DNA from: Selenomonadaceae bacterium
Lineage (GTDB): Bacteria; Bacillota; Negativicutes; Selenomonadales; Selenomonadaceae
Length of the DNA: 42,797 bases
Assembly (NCBI GenBank): GCA_017470715.1
Contig: JAFUYE010000125.1
Location: 1 to 42,797 of the forward strand
Direction: 5' to 3'
Position 1 is the stretch's first letter. The number at the start of each line of letters is the position of its first letter. Positions 8,579 through 15,049 of this stretch are shown here, piece by piece. A program made the position numbers and the translations under genes. The notes below the pieces were generated by a model. The model was not told where the DNA came from. It saw only the letters and a list, made by a program, of their open reading frames with translations, and made no database searches.

Positions 8579-9118
8579 TTGACAACGATATTAATTGGAT
8601 TGGTCGCCGCGTGCGCGATTGTGATTTTGGCATTGGCAGCTTTTTTGAACGGGCGCGAAGAAAAACTCGTTCCGAAACTCGAAAGCCGCACACCGTTTGA
8701 AATTGTTTCACGCGACGCGAAATCCGTTACTTTGTCGACGACGATTGAATTCCGCAACGAAGGCACGCAATCGGCGATGATTGTCGACGCGATTTGTCAT
8801 CCGTTGTTGCCGTTTGAGCAATATGACGGAATGAATGTGCGCGGCAAGGCTGAACGTGAAGGCGTCCCGCGTGAAGATAATTATTTTGAAGCCTTGGTCG
8901 TCGAACATCAACAGAGCGTTAAACTTGTCGCGAAAGTTACGCTTACGGCGCGCAAAAATCTTTCGCTCGAAGATGCGGCGGCGCATATGGTTGACTTCCC
9001 GATAGAATTTCTTTATCGCCAAGTCGGTCGTCACGAAATGCGTTGGTCAATGGCGCGAGTTTTCTTGCCCGCCGAAGAACTTGCCAAATTGCTGGGCGTT
9101 CATCTCGTCCAAGATTAA
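8579..9118 (+). CDS. N-terminally anchored membrane protein, unknown function
   Basis: About 179 residues. A single hydrophobic segment (LIGLVAACAIVILALAAFL) spans roughly residues 4-22; the rest is soluble, mixed alpha/beta and moderately charged, with no motif that I recognise. I place the start at TTG 8579, which has GGAGG 8 bases upstream and directly precedes the membrane segment; an upstream in-frame ATG at 8486 lies inside the terminator. The gene has its own promoter and ends at a strong hairpin (9120-9163). Confidence 0.75.
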   Translation: MTTILIGLVAACAIVILALAAFLNGREEKLVPKLESRTPFEIVSRDAKSVTLSTTIEFRNEGTQSAMIVDAICHPLLPFEQYDGMNVRGKAEREGVPREDNYFEALVVEHQQSVKLVAKVTLTARKNLSLEDAAAHMVDFPIEFLYRQVGRHEMRWSMARVFLPAEELAKLLGVHLVQD

Positions 9119-9119
9119 T

Positions 9120-9163
9120 TTTTAGCTTTAAGGAGTGTACGAAAATTTTCCTTAAAGCTAAAA
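9120..9163. terminator. 15-base perfect hairpin, terminator-like or regulatory
   Basis: TTTTAGCTTTAAGGA (9120-9134) is exactly complementary to 9149-9163, with a 14-base loop. No clean T-run follows on either strand, and the left arm ends in AAGGAG, so a role in controlling the next gene is possible. Confidence 0.55.
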
Positions 9164-9191
9164 GCTCATAAGCTCAAAGCTCACAAGCTCA
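9162..9191 (+). repeat. four short direct repeats AAGCTCA
   Basis: AAGCTCA occurs at 9162-9168, 9170-9176, 9177-9183 and 9185-9191, directly between the hairpin and the ribosome site of the next gene. Confidence 0.6.
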
Positions 9192-9207
9192 CAACGGAGG
9201 TTTTTTT

Positions 9208-9864
9208 ATGAACGTTGAAATTGTCCCGATAACAACCAGAATTTTGACGCCCAAAGATGACATTGTCGACATGATTGAACGTTACACGCGAAAAATTTGC
9301 GGAGCTGACGACGTTATCACCGTTGCCGAAAGTGTCGTTGCGATAACGCAGGGAAATATTGTTCGTCCCGACGAAATGAAAATCAGCAACCTTGCGAAAC
9401 TTTGTTGCCGATTTATTCCCGATTACGGCTCGTTAGCGACGCCGCACGGTATGCAGGCACTCATGGAAAAAGAAGGCGAATGGCGCGTTGCATTTGCTTT
9501 GGTCGGCGGATTTCTCGGCAAGCTGATTGGTCAACGCGGATTGTTTTACAAATGGGGCGGCAGGCAAGCGGCTTTGATTGACGACGTGACGGGCACGATG
9601 CCCCCGTTTGACAAATGCGTTGTTTACGGTCCGGAAAATCCCGACAGAGTTGTCGCGGGCTTGAAAGAACGACTGAATTGTTTCGGCGCGATGATTGCCG
9701 ACGTAAACGACTTGAAACGTTCGCGGATTGTGGCGGCGACGCCCGGCATGAACGCGCAACTTGCCTCGGATTTGCTGATTGATAACCCGTTCGGCAACGC
9801 GTCACAGAAACGCCCGATTTGCGTCTTGAAAAATTTCCGTCAATATCAGGAGCAACAGCGATGA
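9208..9864 (+). CDS. CofE-like (F420-0:L-glutamate ligase family) protein
   Basis: 218 residues resembling the CofE/FbiB ligase fold, which adds glutamate to coenzyme F420-0 in archaea and actinobacteria. The clues are the opening IVPITTRILTPKDDI, VITVAESVVAITQGNIV near residue 37 and the DVTGTMPPFDKCVVYGPENPD segment near 127. Anaerobic Firmicutes commonly carry such proteins without making F420, so the true substrate is probably another carboxylate. GGAGG precedes the ATG. Its last four bases overlap the hexosaminidase gene, implying coupled translation. Confidence 0.75.
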   Translation: MNVEIVPITTRILTPKDDIVDMIERYTRKICGADDVITVAESVVAITQGNIVRPDEMKISNLAKLCCRFIPDYGSLATPHGMQALMEKEGEWRVAFALVGGFLGKLIGQRGLFYKWGGRQAALIDDVTGTMPPFDKCVVYGPENPDRVVAGLKERLNCFGAMIADVNDLKRSRIVAATPGMNAQLASDLLIDNPFGNASQKRPICVLKNFRQYQEQQR

Positions 9865-11282
9865 AAATTTTTCGACGGATTGTTTTGTTGACGTTGGCGA
9901 CAATTTTTTTTGGCGGCTCGGTTCAAGCGGCACCCGTTCCGTTGCGCGGCGTCGTCGAAGGTTTTTACGGCACGCCATGGACTTTCAATGACCGTGCAGA
10001 CATAATCGACTTTTGCCGACAAAACAATTTGAATTCGTACATTTACGCGCCGAAAGACGATCCGTATCACCGCGATAAATGGCGTAAACCGTATCCCGCC
10101 GACAAGCTCGACGAATTGCAGAAACTTGTTAACGTTGCGAAACAAAATAACGTTCGATTTATCTTCGCCGTCAGCCCCGGTCTTGATTTAAATTACAGCG
10201 GCAAAAAAGGCGACGAAGATTTCAAATTGCTGATTAGAAAACTCGACGCAATGTACAAAATCGGCGTGCGGGACTTCGCAATTTTTTTTGATGACCTTAA
10301 AGACGAAAACGGCAGGCATCACGAAAACGGCAAACTTCAGGCGCAATTTCTTAACCGCGTGCAAAAAAATCTGCGCGAACGTTACAAAGATGTTGCCCCG
10401 CTGATTATGGTGCCGACCGAATATTATTTCGACGACATGGTCAACGGCGACAAAGTCAAGCCGTACACTCGCGACCTTGCCGAAAATCTCGACGCGAAAA
10501 TTGTCGTGCTGTACACGGGACGCGGCGTTGTTTGCGACGGAATAACCGACGACGAACTTGCCGAAGCGAATAAAATTTTCGGGCGCGAACTCGGCGTGTG
10601 GTGGAATTATCCCGTCAACGATTATCCGCTGACGCCCGACGGCAACCGCAACGTCAAGCTGGCTTTGGGCGCGATTGAAAATCTTCCGTCCGCGAAGATG
10701 ACGGCAATTTTTTTCAACCCGATGGAGCAAGTTCAGCTGTCGAAAATTTCTTTGGCGACGGGCGCGATTTACGCGAACAATCCCGCCATTTACGACGCCG
10801 AATCAGCTTGGGATAAAGTTTTGACTGAACAATTCGGAAACCTTGCGCCGCAGATGAAAATTTTCGCCGAACATTCCCGCCACATGGAAAATTCTTGGGC
10901 TAAAGTCGGTTCGCCCGACGCGCCCGAATTTGCAACGGCGGCTTATCTGGTGATTAACGACATGCGCAAAAAAAATTCCGCAGACTTCACCGCGCTCGAA
11001 CGAAAAATTGACGAATCGGAACGCGCCGCGAAAATTCTGTTGAATCGACTGCCGCAAAAATTTTTGGACGAATGCCAACCGCAACTCGAACAGCTTTTGT
11101 TGACGCTCAAAGCCGACAGAATCGCAATCGAATCGCTTAAAGCCGGTAAGCTTGACCCGCAGTTGAAAAGTTTGCGCGAAGAAATTTCCGCGAACGAAAA
11201 ACGCGCCGTCATATCCGAATCGGCCGCACGAAAATTTATCGACGACGTGATTGACATACTCGACGCGCCGAAGAGTAAATGA
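9861..11282 (+). CDS. secreted GH84-type beta-N-acetylglucosaminidase
   Basis: 473 residues beginning with a clear signal peptide (MKIFRRIVLLTLATIFFGGS, cut near VQAAP). The GH84 catalytic domain begins with LRGVVEGFYGTPW and has the adjacent aspartates of the active site in FAIFFDDLKDENG near residue 143. The family removes terminal GlcNAc from glycans, using substrate-assisted catalysis. The domain is followed by a helical C-terminal region without obvious binding modules. AGGAG lies 8 bases before the ATG, inside the upstream gene. Export implies action on envelope or host glycans; that role is inferred. Confidence 0.85.
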   Translation: MKIFRRIVLLTLATIFFGGSVQAAPVPLRGVVEGFYGTPWTFNDRADIIDFCRQNNLNSYIYAPKDDPYHRDKWRKPYPADKLDELQKLVNVAKQNNVRFIFAVSPGLDLNYSGKKGDEDFKLLIRKLDAMYKIGVRDFAIFFDDLKDENGRHHENGKLQAQFLNRVQKNLRERYKDVAPLIMVPTEYYFDDMVNGDKVKPYTRDLAENLDAKIVVLYTGRGVVCDGITDDELAEANKIFGRELGVWWNYPVNDYPLTPDGNRNVKLALGAIENLPSAKMTAIFFNPMEQVQLSKISLATGAIYANNPAIYDAESAWDKVLTEQFGNLAPQMKIFAEHSRHMENSWAKVGSPDAPEFATAAYLVINDMRKKNSADFTALERKIDESERAAKILLNRLPQKFLDECQPQLEQLLLTLKADRIAIESLKAGKLDPQLKSLREEISANEKRAVISESAARKFIDDVIDILDAPKSK

Positions 11283-11292
11283 CAAAAAAATC

Positions 11293-11336
11293 GGCACTCG
11301 CCAATCGGACGCTTTGTCCGTGACGGGTGCCTTTTT
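11293..11336. terminator. bidirectional terminator between convergent units
   Basis: GGCACTCG (11293-11300) pairs with CGGGTGCC (11324-11331), enclosing CGGAC/GTCCG; T-runs lie on both sides, so it serves the hexosaminidase operon and the minus-strand cluster. Confidence 0.75.
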
Positions 11337-11351
11337 CGTGCGGAATTTCAA

Positions 11352-11567
11352 TCATTCGCCAAGAATTTCGATGTCCTGCTTGTTGCCGCATTTCGGGCAT
11401 TTGAAAAACGTTCTGAAAGTGTTACCGCGGCTCAGTGGACCGGAATGCTGTCCTTCCCCCGGCAGCACGTATCCGCAAGCCGAACAAATTTTCTTGTAGT
11501 GAATCGTGCCGTGACCGCTCGCGTCCTTGTCTCTCGTAATTTGACAGCCCTTAATCGCTATTGACAT
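11352..11567 (-). CDS. small zinc-ribbon protein
   Basis: 71 residues, with CSACGY near residue 28 and CPKCGN near 56, a four-cysteine zinc ribbon similar to those in small nucleic-acid-associated or redox proteins. No signal peptide. It is the last gene of the minus-strand cluster and has the same leader (AAAGGAGGTGACATC before ATG) as the secreted proteins upstream, which decides the start at 11567. Function unknown. Confidence 0.75.
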   Translation of the reverse strand: MSIAIKGCQITRDKDASGHGTIHYKKICSACGYVLPGEGQHSGPLSRGNTFRTFFKCPKCGNKQDIEILGE

Positions 11568-11595
11568 GATGTCACCTCCTTTCAACGTCGACGAA

Positions 11596-11649
11596 TCAAT
11601 TTACGATGACGCCGAGAATCAACGCCACCATTGCGAAAAATTTTTTCAT
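11596..11649 (-). CDS. 17-residue free-standing signal-peptide ORF
   Basis: Reads MKKFFAMVALILGVIVN and stops. The ribosome site and first codons are nearly identical to those of the secreted proteins at 12565 and 12959, but the mature part is missing. It lies directly before the leader of the zinc-ribbon gene. It is probably a truncated cassette copy, although it retains a strong ribosome site and could be translated. Confidence 0.5.
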   Translation of the reverse strand: MKKFFAMVALILGVIVN

Positions 11650-11681
11650 GATGTCACCTCCTTTCAACGCGACAAAGAAAA

Positions 11682-12038
11682 TTATCTGTACCGATTGGCG
11701 GTCTCCACGATTTTCATCACGCTGGTACCCTCAATCGGTGTAGGATAGTTACCCTCGCTAAGCCCCATCAGTTGGCACCACACGCCGTCTTTGCGAATGA
11801 AATACCAAGGGGATCTGGTCGGTTCATTATCGTCGAATGCTATCTTCACTGAAAAGCCGCTGTAGCCTTTGAAAGTTATATCGCGAATTGTCTCAGTCAG
11901 AATATAAACTCTCTTATCGCCGTAGTCATTCATTCCGACGTAAACTCTCTGCGCTGAAGCCTGCGACGGGACGACGATTTGACTGACGACGACGCCGAGA
12001 ATCAACGCCGTCACTGCAAAAAATTTTTTCATACGCAT
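11682..12038 (-). CDS. small secreted protein of the leader-cassette cluster
   Basis: About 118 residues with the signal peptide MKKFFAVTALILGVVVSQIV, cut near SQASA. The mature part (about 90 residues) is rich in Tyr, Asp and Gly with one cysteine and no known domain. The nucleotides of the signal peptide are nearly the same as in the two genes upstream, but the ribosome site has diverged to AAAGG. Starts at 12038 (ATG CGT ATG) and 12032 are both possible; spacing favours 12038. The role is unknown; periplasm or cell surface is likely. Confidence 0.65.
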   Translation of the reverse strand: MRMKKFFAVTALILGVVVSQIVVPSQASAQRVYVGMNDYGDKRVYILTETIRDITFKGYSGFSVKIAFDDNEPTRSPWYFIRKDGVWCQLMGLSEGNYPTPIEGTSVMKIVETANRYR

Positions 12039-12072
12039 CACAACCTTTCAATCACTGAAGAAACGTTGACGC

Positions 12073-12120
12073 AAAAAAATCGGCACTCGCCAACGGATAG
12101 AAAATCCGTGAGAGGACTTT
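12073..12120 (-). terminator. degenerate copy of the cluster terminator
   Basis: ACGGAT/ATCCGT (12093-12098 with 12104-12109) inside a GGCA...TGCC outer pair, followed on the minus strand by a T-run. It closely resembles the 11293-11336 terminator but its lower stem is damaged. Confidence 0.4.
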
Positions 12121-12139
12121 TTCATTGCCGTTGACAAAT

Positions 12140-12565
12140 TCAATTGTAAAAATTCATCCTGTAAGCGGCTCTAAACAAAGCATTTGCCATTGCTCTGTTG
12201 CGTGACGAAATAGCTGAATCGCCCCTTACGTCCTTTGACTGCCATTGTCCGCCGTTGCTACGCTCGAAATGTTCCTTCGTGCTGTAGTTAAATCGCATTT
12301 CAACGTAGGACTCGTTGGTCGATGCATTATTGCTCGTAGCCGGTTGGAAAACGAACGTGCCCGCGATTTGATAATGCGGCGGGTCGTATGCCTGAACGTT
12401 GACCGAATTTAAATCCAGATACATAGTTCCGCCGTGTCCCGAATATACATAAGCAAAATTCGCGTCGTTTTCATACGGGTCGTATGCTTCTGCCTGCGAC
12501 GGGACGACGATTTGACCGACGACGACGCCGAGAATCAACGCCGCCACTGCGAAAAATTTTTTCAT
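12140..12565 (-). CDS. small secreted protein, paralogue of the 25312 gene product
   Basis: 141 residues. Signal peptide MKKFFAVAALILGVVVGQIV, cut near SQAEA. The mature part shares a pattern with the secreted protein at 25312-25914: a V-x-x-Y-x-PP-x-Y-x-I strand (VQAYDPPHYQIAG), a central basic/aromatic strand (RFNYSTKEHF) and an A-x-A-x-x-x-AYRMNFY end. This points to a shared fold of unknown function. The ribosome site AAAGGAGGTGA lies 4 bases from the ATG, which fixes the start. A second, decayed copy of the leader (12611-12633) lies just upstream. Confidence 0.7.
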   Translation of the reverse strand: MKKFFAVAALILGVVVGQIVVPSQAEAYDPYENDANFAYVYSGHGGTMYLDLNSVNVQAYDPPHYQIAGTFVFQPATSNNASTNESYVEMRFNYSTKEHFERSNGGQWQSKDVRGDSAISSRNRAMANALFRAAYRMNFYN

Positions 12566-12610
12566 GATGTCACCTCCTTTCAACGCGACAAAGAAAATTT
12601 CAGCAATTTA

Positions 12611-12633
12611 TCACCGCCTTTCAACGCGACAAA
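12611..12633 (-). repeat. duplicated leader with a broken ribosome site
   Basis: These 23 bases repeat 12570-12592 with a single change that turns the ribosome site GGAGG into GGCGG. The same leader occurs at about 11571, 11653 and 12963, so this is one of five copies in 1.4 kb. Confidence 0.6.
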
Positions 12634-12653
12634 TCGACCGTGTCGCAAGAAAT

Positions 12654-12959
12654 TTACCTTTTGAACCATTGACCGTTTTCAACTTGATACCGTTCAAAAT
12701 GATAAACGTAGAAAAGATGTCCTTGCGAGCTGTAATACTCCGCGCTTTCACAGCGGTTGCCGTTAATGTCACACCATCCGATTGTCTCTCCAGTATTCAA
12801 GCTTTCGATTCTTATTATTGTTTCTCCTTGGTGGTAGGCACAACGATGATAATAAACTCCGTAGTAGCCATCCGGAACGGCTTCTGCCCGTGGAACCGCG
12901 ACGAATTGACTGACGACGATACCGAGAATCAACGCCGCCACTGCAAAAAATTTTTTCAT
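12654..12959 (-). CDS. small secreted protein, first gene of the cluster
   Basis: 101 residues. Signal peptide MKKFFAVAALILGIVVSQFV, cut near PRAEA. The mature part has about 70 residues, rich in Tyr, His and Gly, with three cysteines (HRCAYH, GWCDINGNRC) that could form a disulfide. No known domain. The leader cassette is identical in style to the 12565 gene. The promoter at 13072-13100 would drive this gene and those after it. The function is not recognisable. Confidence 0.65.
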   Translation of the reverse strand: MKKFFAVAALILGIVVSQFVAVPRAEAVPDGYYGVYYHRCAYHQGETIIRIESLNTGETIGWCDINGNRCESAEYYSSQGHLFYVYHFERYQVENGQWFKR

Positions 12960-12963
12960 GATG

Positions 12964-13191
12964 TCACCTCCTTTCAACGCGACGAAAAATTTCTTGAGAC
13001 CTCCGAAGCGTCAAACGCCTCGAATTTTTTCCTTTGACATCACCTCCGCAGAAAAAACTTTTATGTTTGGTATCATTATAATTGTTGTTTTTTGTGTCAA
13101 TTCCTAAAGCAAAATTTTCAGACACAAAAAGCTTCTCGACAATTCGGGACGCCGTGATTGACTGACGCCGCCACCGTGAAAATTTTTTCAT
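12964..13191 (-). pseudogene. decayed copy of the leader cassette with read-through ORF
   Basis: GGGAGGT precedes ATG at 13191, and the first codons (MKKF) match the cassette, but an internal deletion of about 18 bases shifts the frame, so the hydrophobic core is lost (SRWRRQSITASR instead). The frame then runs through the promoter of the next gene to a stop at 12964. The composition of the last half is not protein-like. Most likely a relic of another secreted-protein gene. Confidence 0.5.
13072..13100 (-). promoter_or_regulatory. probable promoter of the secreted-protein cluster
   Basis: On the minus strand a perfect TTGACA (13095-13100) is followed after 17 bases by AATGAT (13072-13077); a TATAAT overlaps at shorter spacing. 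It lies about 115 bases before the first intact gene. Confidence 0.5.
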
Positions 13192-13235
13192 GTTGTGACC
13201 TCCCATCAAAAAAAACGCCCGAATAACTTTTATGC

Positions 13236-13248
13236 CTGTATTATACAG
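13236..13248. promoter_or_regulatory. 13-base palindrome CTGTATTATACAG
   Basis: Perfect dyad containing a minus-strand TATAAT, about 45 bases before the decayed cassette copy. Its half-site CTGTAT is the same as in the operator-like dyad before the Dcu gene (33117-33135), but the spacing differs. Confidence 0.35.
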
Positions 13249-13443
13249 AAAAATTTCGAGCGATTGGTTACCTGCGAAGTGACATTTCACGAAAAGATTT
13301 TCGGTAAATTTTTTGCGGCAAGCGCGTCATTTAATGCTGATTTATCAAAAAAATTTCCCTGTACGCGTAACGAAATTGACTTCGCATAGTCTAATGAGTA
13401 GAAAATAATTTAAAGCTGATAACACCGGCAACACGCAAAAAAA

Positions 13444-13476
13444 ATCGCCACTCATCTGAGCGGCGATAATTTTTTT
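13444..13476. terminator. bidirectional terminator downstream of the LUD gene
   Basis: ATCGCC (13444-13449) pairs with GGCGAT (13462-13467), with an inner CTCA/TGAG stem; T-runs on both strands. The stretch 13193-13443 otherwise holds no gene that I can support. Confidence 0.7.
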
Positions 13477-13490
13477 GTCGACAATCAAAT

Positions 13491-13562
13491 TCACTCCTCG
13501 CGAATCAAAATTTTGTCAAGGTTCGGCGACGTGTCGAAAATTTTTCCGAGCCGTCGCATCAT
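13491..13562 (-). CDS. 23-residue ORF just after the LUD gene
   Basis: ATG four bases after the LUD stop codon, reading MMRRLGKIFDTSPNLDKILI and three more residues to a TGA just before the terminator. It keeps the base composition of the coding regions here. It has no ribosome site of its own and could only be translated by coupling. It may be a gene tail left by rearrangement. Confidence 0.3.
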   Translation of the reverse strand: MMRRLGKIFDTSPNLDKILIREE

Positions 13563-13566
13563 CAAT

Positions 13567-14172
13567 TCAAAATCCAAGCTCTTCATGAATCAAAACAACT
13601 TCAAAGTCACTTTTCAACGGCGGTGCCCACAAAATCGACACGGCGCGGCAAAGTCTGCCGGGACTTTCGCATTCGTAACATTTGTCGCCTTTCACCGCGC
13701 AGGGAGTTTTCGCCTTCAGACGTTGAGCATTTTTCGGCGCGGCTATGTTTCGTGCCCGCCAAAGTGCCGTATCAAAATCGGGTGTGATTTTGTTTTCGCC
13801 GACGACGAGATAAACTTTTTCGTGCCCGAACGAAATTGACGCGACACGATTGCCGACGCCGTCAATGTTGACGATTTCGCCGGTTTCCGCCAGCGCGTTC
13901 ACACTCGACAGATAAATTTCTGCGGTAGCGGCTTCCTTGCGAATTTCGTTGGGAGTTACGCCGCCGGGTAAACGGTTGTGATAAAAAACTTCATTGCGCA
14001 GAGCAAGCCGGTCAAAAAGCCCCATGCGTTCAAGCGTGACGGAGCCGCCGAATCCGACGGTTTTGTCGACAATCTGCCCGTCGAGATAATCCGCCGCCGC
14101 TTCCGCCGTGTCGAAACTTTTAACGCCGTAGCCGCGTTTTTCAAGGTTTGTCGTGACTGTCGTGAAATCCAT
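13567..14172 (-). CDS. LUD-domain protein (LutC/YkgG-like)
   Basis: 201 residues of the LUD (DUF162) family, related to LutC of the lactate utilisation system. Typical segments are VDKTVGFGGSVTLERMGLFD near residue 35, VFYHNRLPGG near 62, SVNALAETGEIVNIDGVGNR near 88 and FGHEKVYLVVG near 114. A cysteine group (KCYECESPGRLC) near residue 160 could bind metal. No lutA or lutB partner lies nearby, as is usual for the stand-alone members. AAAGGAGGTGGCAAC precedes the ATG at 14172; an upstream in-frame ATG at 14232 lacks a ribosome site. Substrate unknown. Confidence 0.85.
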   Translation of the reverse strand: MDFTTVTTNLEKRGYGVKSFDTAEAAADYLDGQIVDKTVGFGGSVTLERMGLFDRLALRNEVFYHNRLPGGVTPNEIRKEAATAEIYLSSVNALAETGEIVNIDGVGNRVASISFGHEKVYLVVGENKITPDFDTALWRARNIAAPKNAQRLKAKTPCAVKGDKCYECESPGRLCRAVSILWAPPLKSDFEVVLIHEELGF

Positions 14173-14352
14173 GTTGCCACCTCCTTTCCGAAAAGATTTA
14201 CGAATCATAACACGTTTCGTATATAAAATCAAAACCGCCCGAAAATTTTTGAGCAGTTAAATTTTTCAACGGCGTAAATTTTTTCCGTGAGTGTTCTGTT
14301 GGGACACCCGCATAAAATTTTTTCGTCTAAAATTTCGTTGGAGGTTTTGCAA

Positions 14353-14757
14353 ATGTTTATCGCAGGTTTCAGCAAAGATTTACAGGAAAAATTTTTAAAT
14401 CTGGCTTACACGATGGTTTATGCGGACGGCAGACTTGACGAACGCGAACAACAAATTTTTGCGGGCTACAGCGTCGAAGTTGACCCGTCGATTGATATGT
14501 CGAAAGTTCACGCGGTTGACTTCGCGACGGAATTGGCAACCTTCGACGAATGCACGGCAGTCGACAAGCAAAAAATTTTCTTTGAACTGTACGCAATCGC
14601 TTTGATTGACGAATCTTATCCCGACGTGGAAAAAATTCTCGTCGAGTTGACAAAAGAGCGTTTCAACATTTCCGACGACAAAGTTGCGCAGATGGGCGCG
14701 GCGTTGAAAAATTTCATTGACGCTTACAAAAATCTTAACAAGGTTGTCACCGAATAG
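14353..14757 (+). CDS. TerB-like small helical protein
   Basis: 134 residues, all-helical, resembling the TerB/DjlA-N family: LNLAYTMVYADGRLDEREQQIF near residue 15 has the acidic DGRLDERE motif typical of that fold, where it may bind metal. GGAGG lies 8 bases before the ATG; earlier in-frame starts lack one. First gene of a three-gene unit with a hydrophobic protein and a DUF4230 protein. The family is probable, the function unknown. No tellurite-resistance genes are nearby. Confidence 0.6.
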   Translation: MFIAGFSKDLQEKFLNLAYTMVYADGRLDEREQQIFAGYSVEVDPSIDMSKVHAVDFATELATFDECTAVDKQKIFFELYAIALIDESYPDVEKILVELTKERFNISDDKVAQMGAALKNFIDAYKNLNKVVTE

Positions 14758-14770
14758 GAGGCTGATTTTT

Positions 14771-15049
14771 ATGGTACCGGTATTGGCAGCGATAGGCGAA
14801 GGATTGGCAGCAATAGGCGCGGCGGTTACCACTACCGAAGGCGCAATAGCAACTGTCGGCGTGGCGGCGGCAGGTGCAAAAGCATACGCGGCAAAACAAG
14901 CGGCTACGGCAGTTGCCACACGTGCGGCGGCAACCGTTGGTTTGGGAGCAGTTGCGGCGTCGGCTGTTCCGTGGGTAGTCGGCGGCTTGACGATTTATCA
15001 GCTGGGCAAACTCGGCTACAAATTGCTTGACGGCGACAAAAAGAAATGA
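14771..15049 (+). CDS. 92-residue Ala/Gly-rich hydrophobic protein
   Basis: Very rich in Ala, Gly and Val, with short polar breaks, e.g. LAAIGEGLAAIGAAVTTTEG at the start and AVPWVVGGLTIYQLGKLGYK near the end; one or two weak membrane segments and a Lys-rich tail (DGDKKK). AGGAGG lies 9 bases before the ATG, and the stop overlaps the next start by four bases. It could be a small membrane component or a membrane-active peptide; neither is established. Confidence 0.65.
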   Translation: MVPVLAAIGEGLAAIGAAVTTTEGAIATVGVAAAGAKAYAAKQAATAVATRAAATVGLGAVAASAVPWVVGGLTIYQLGKLGYKLLDGDKKK

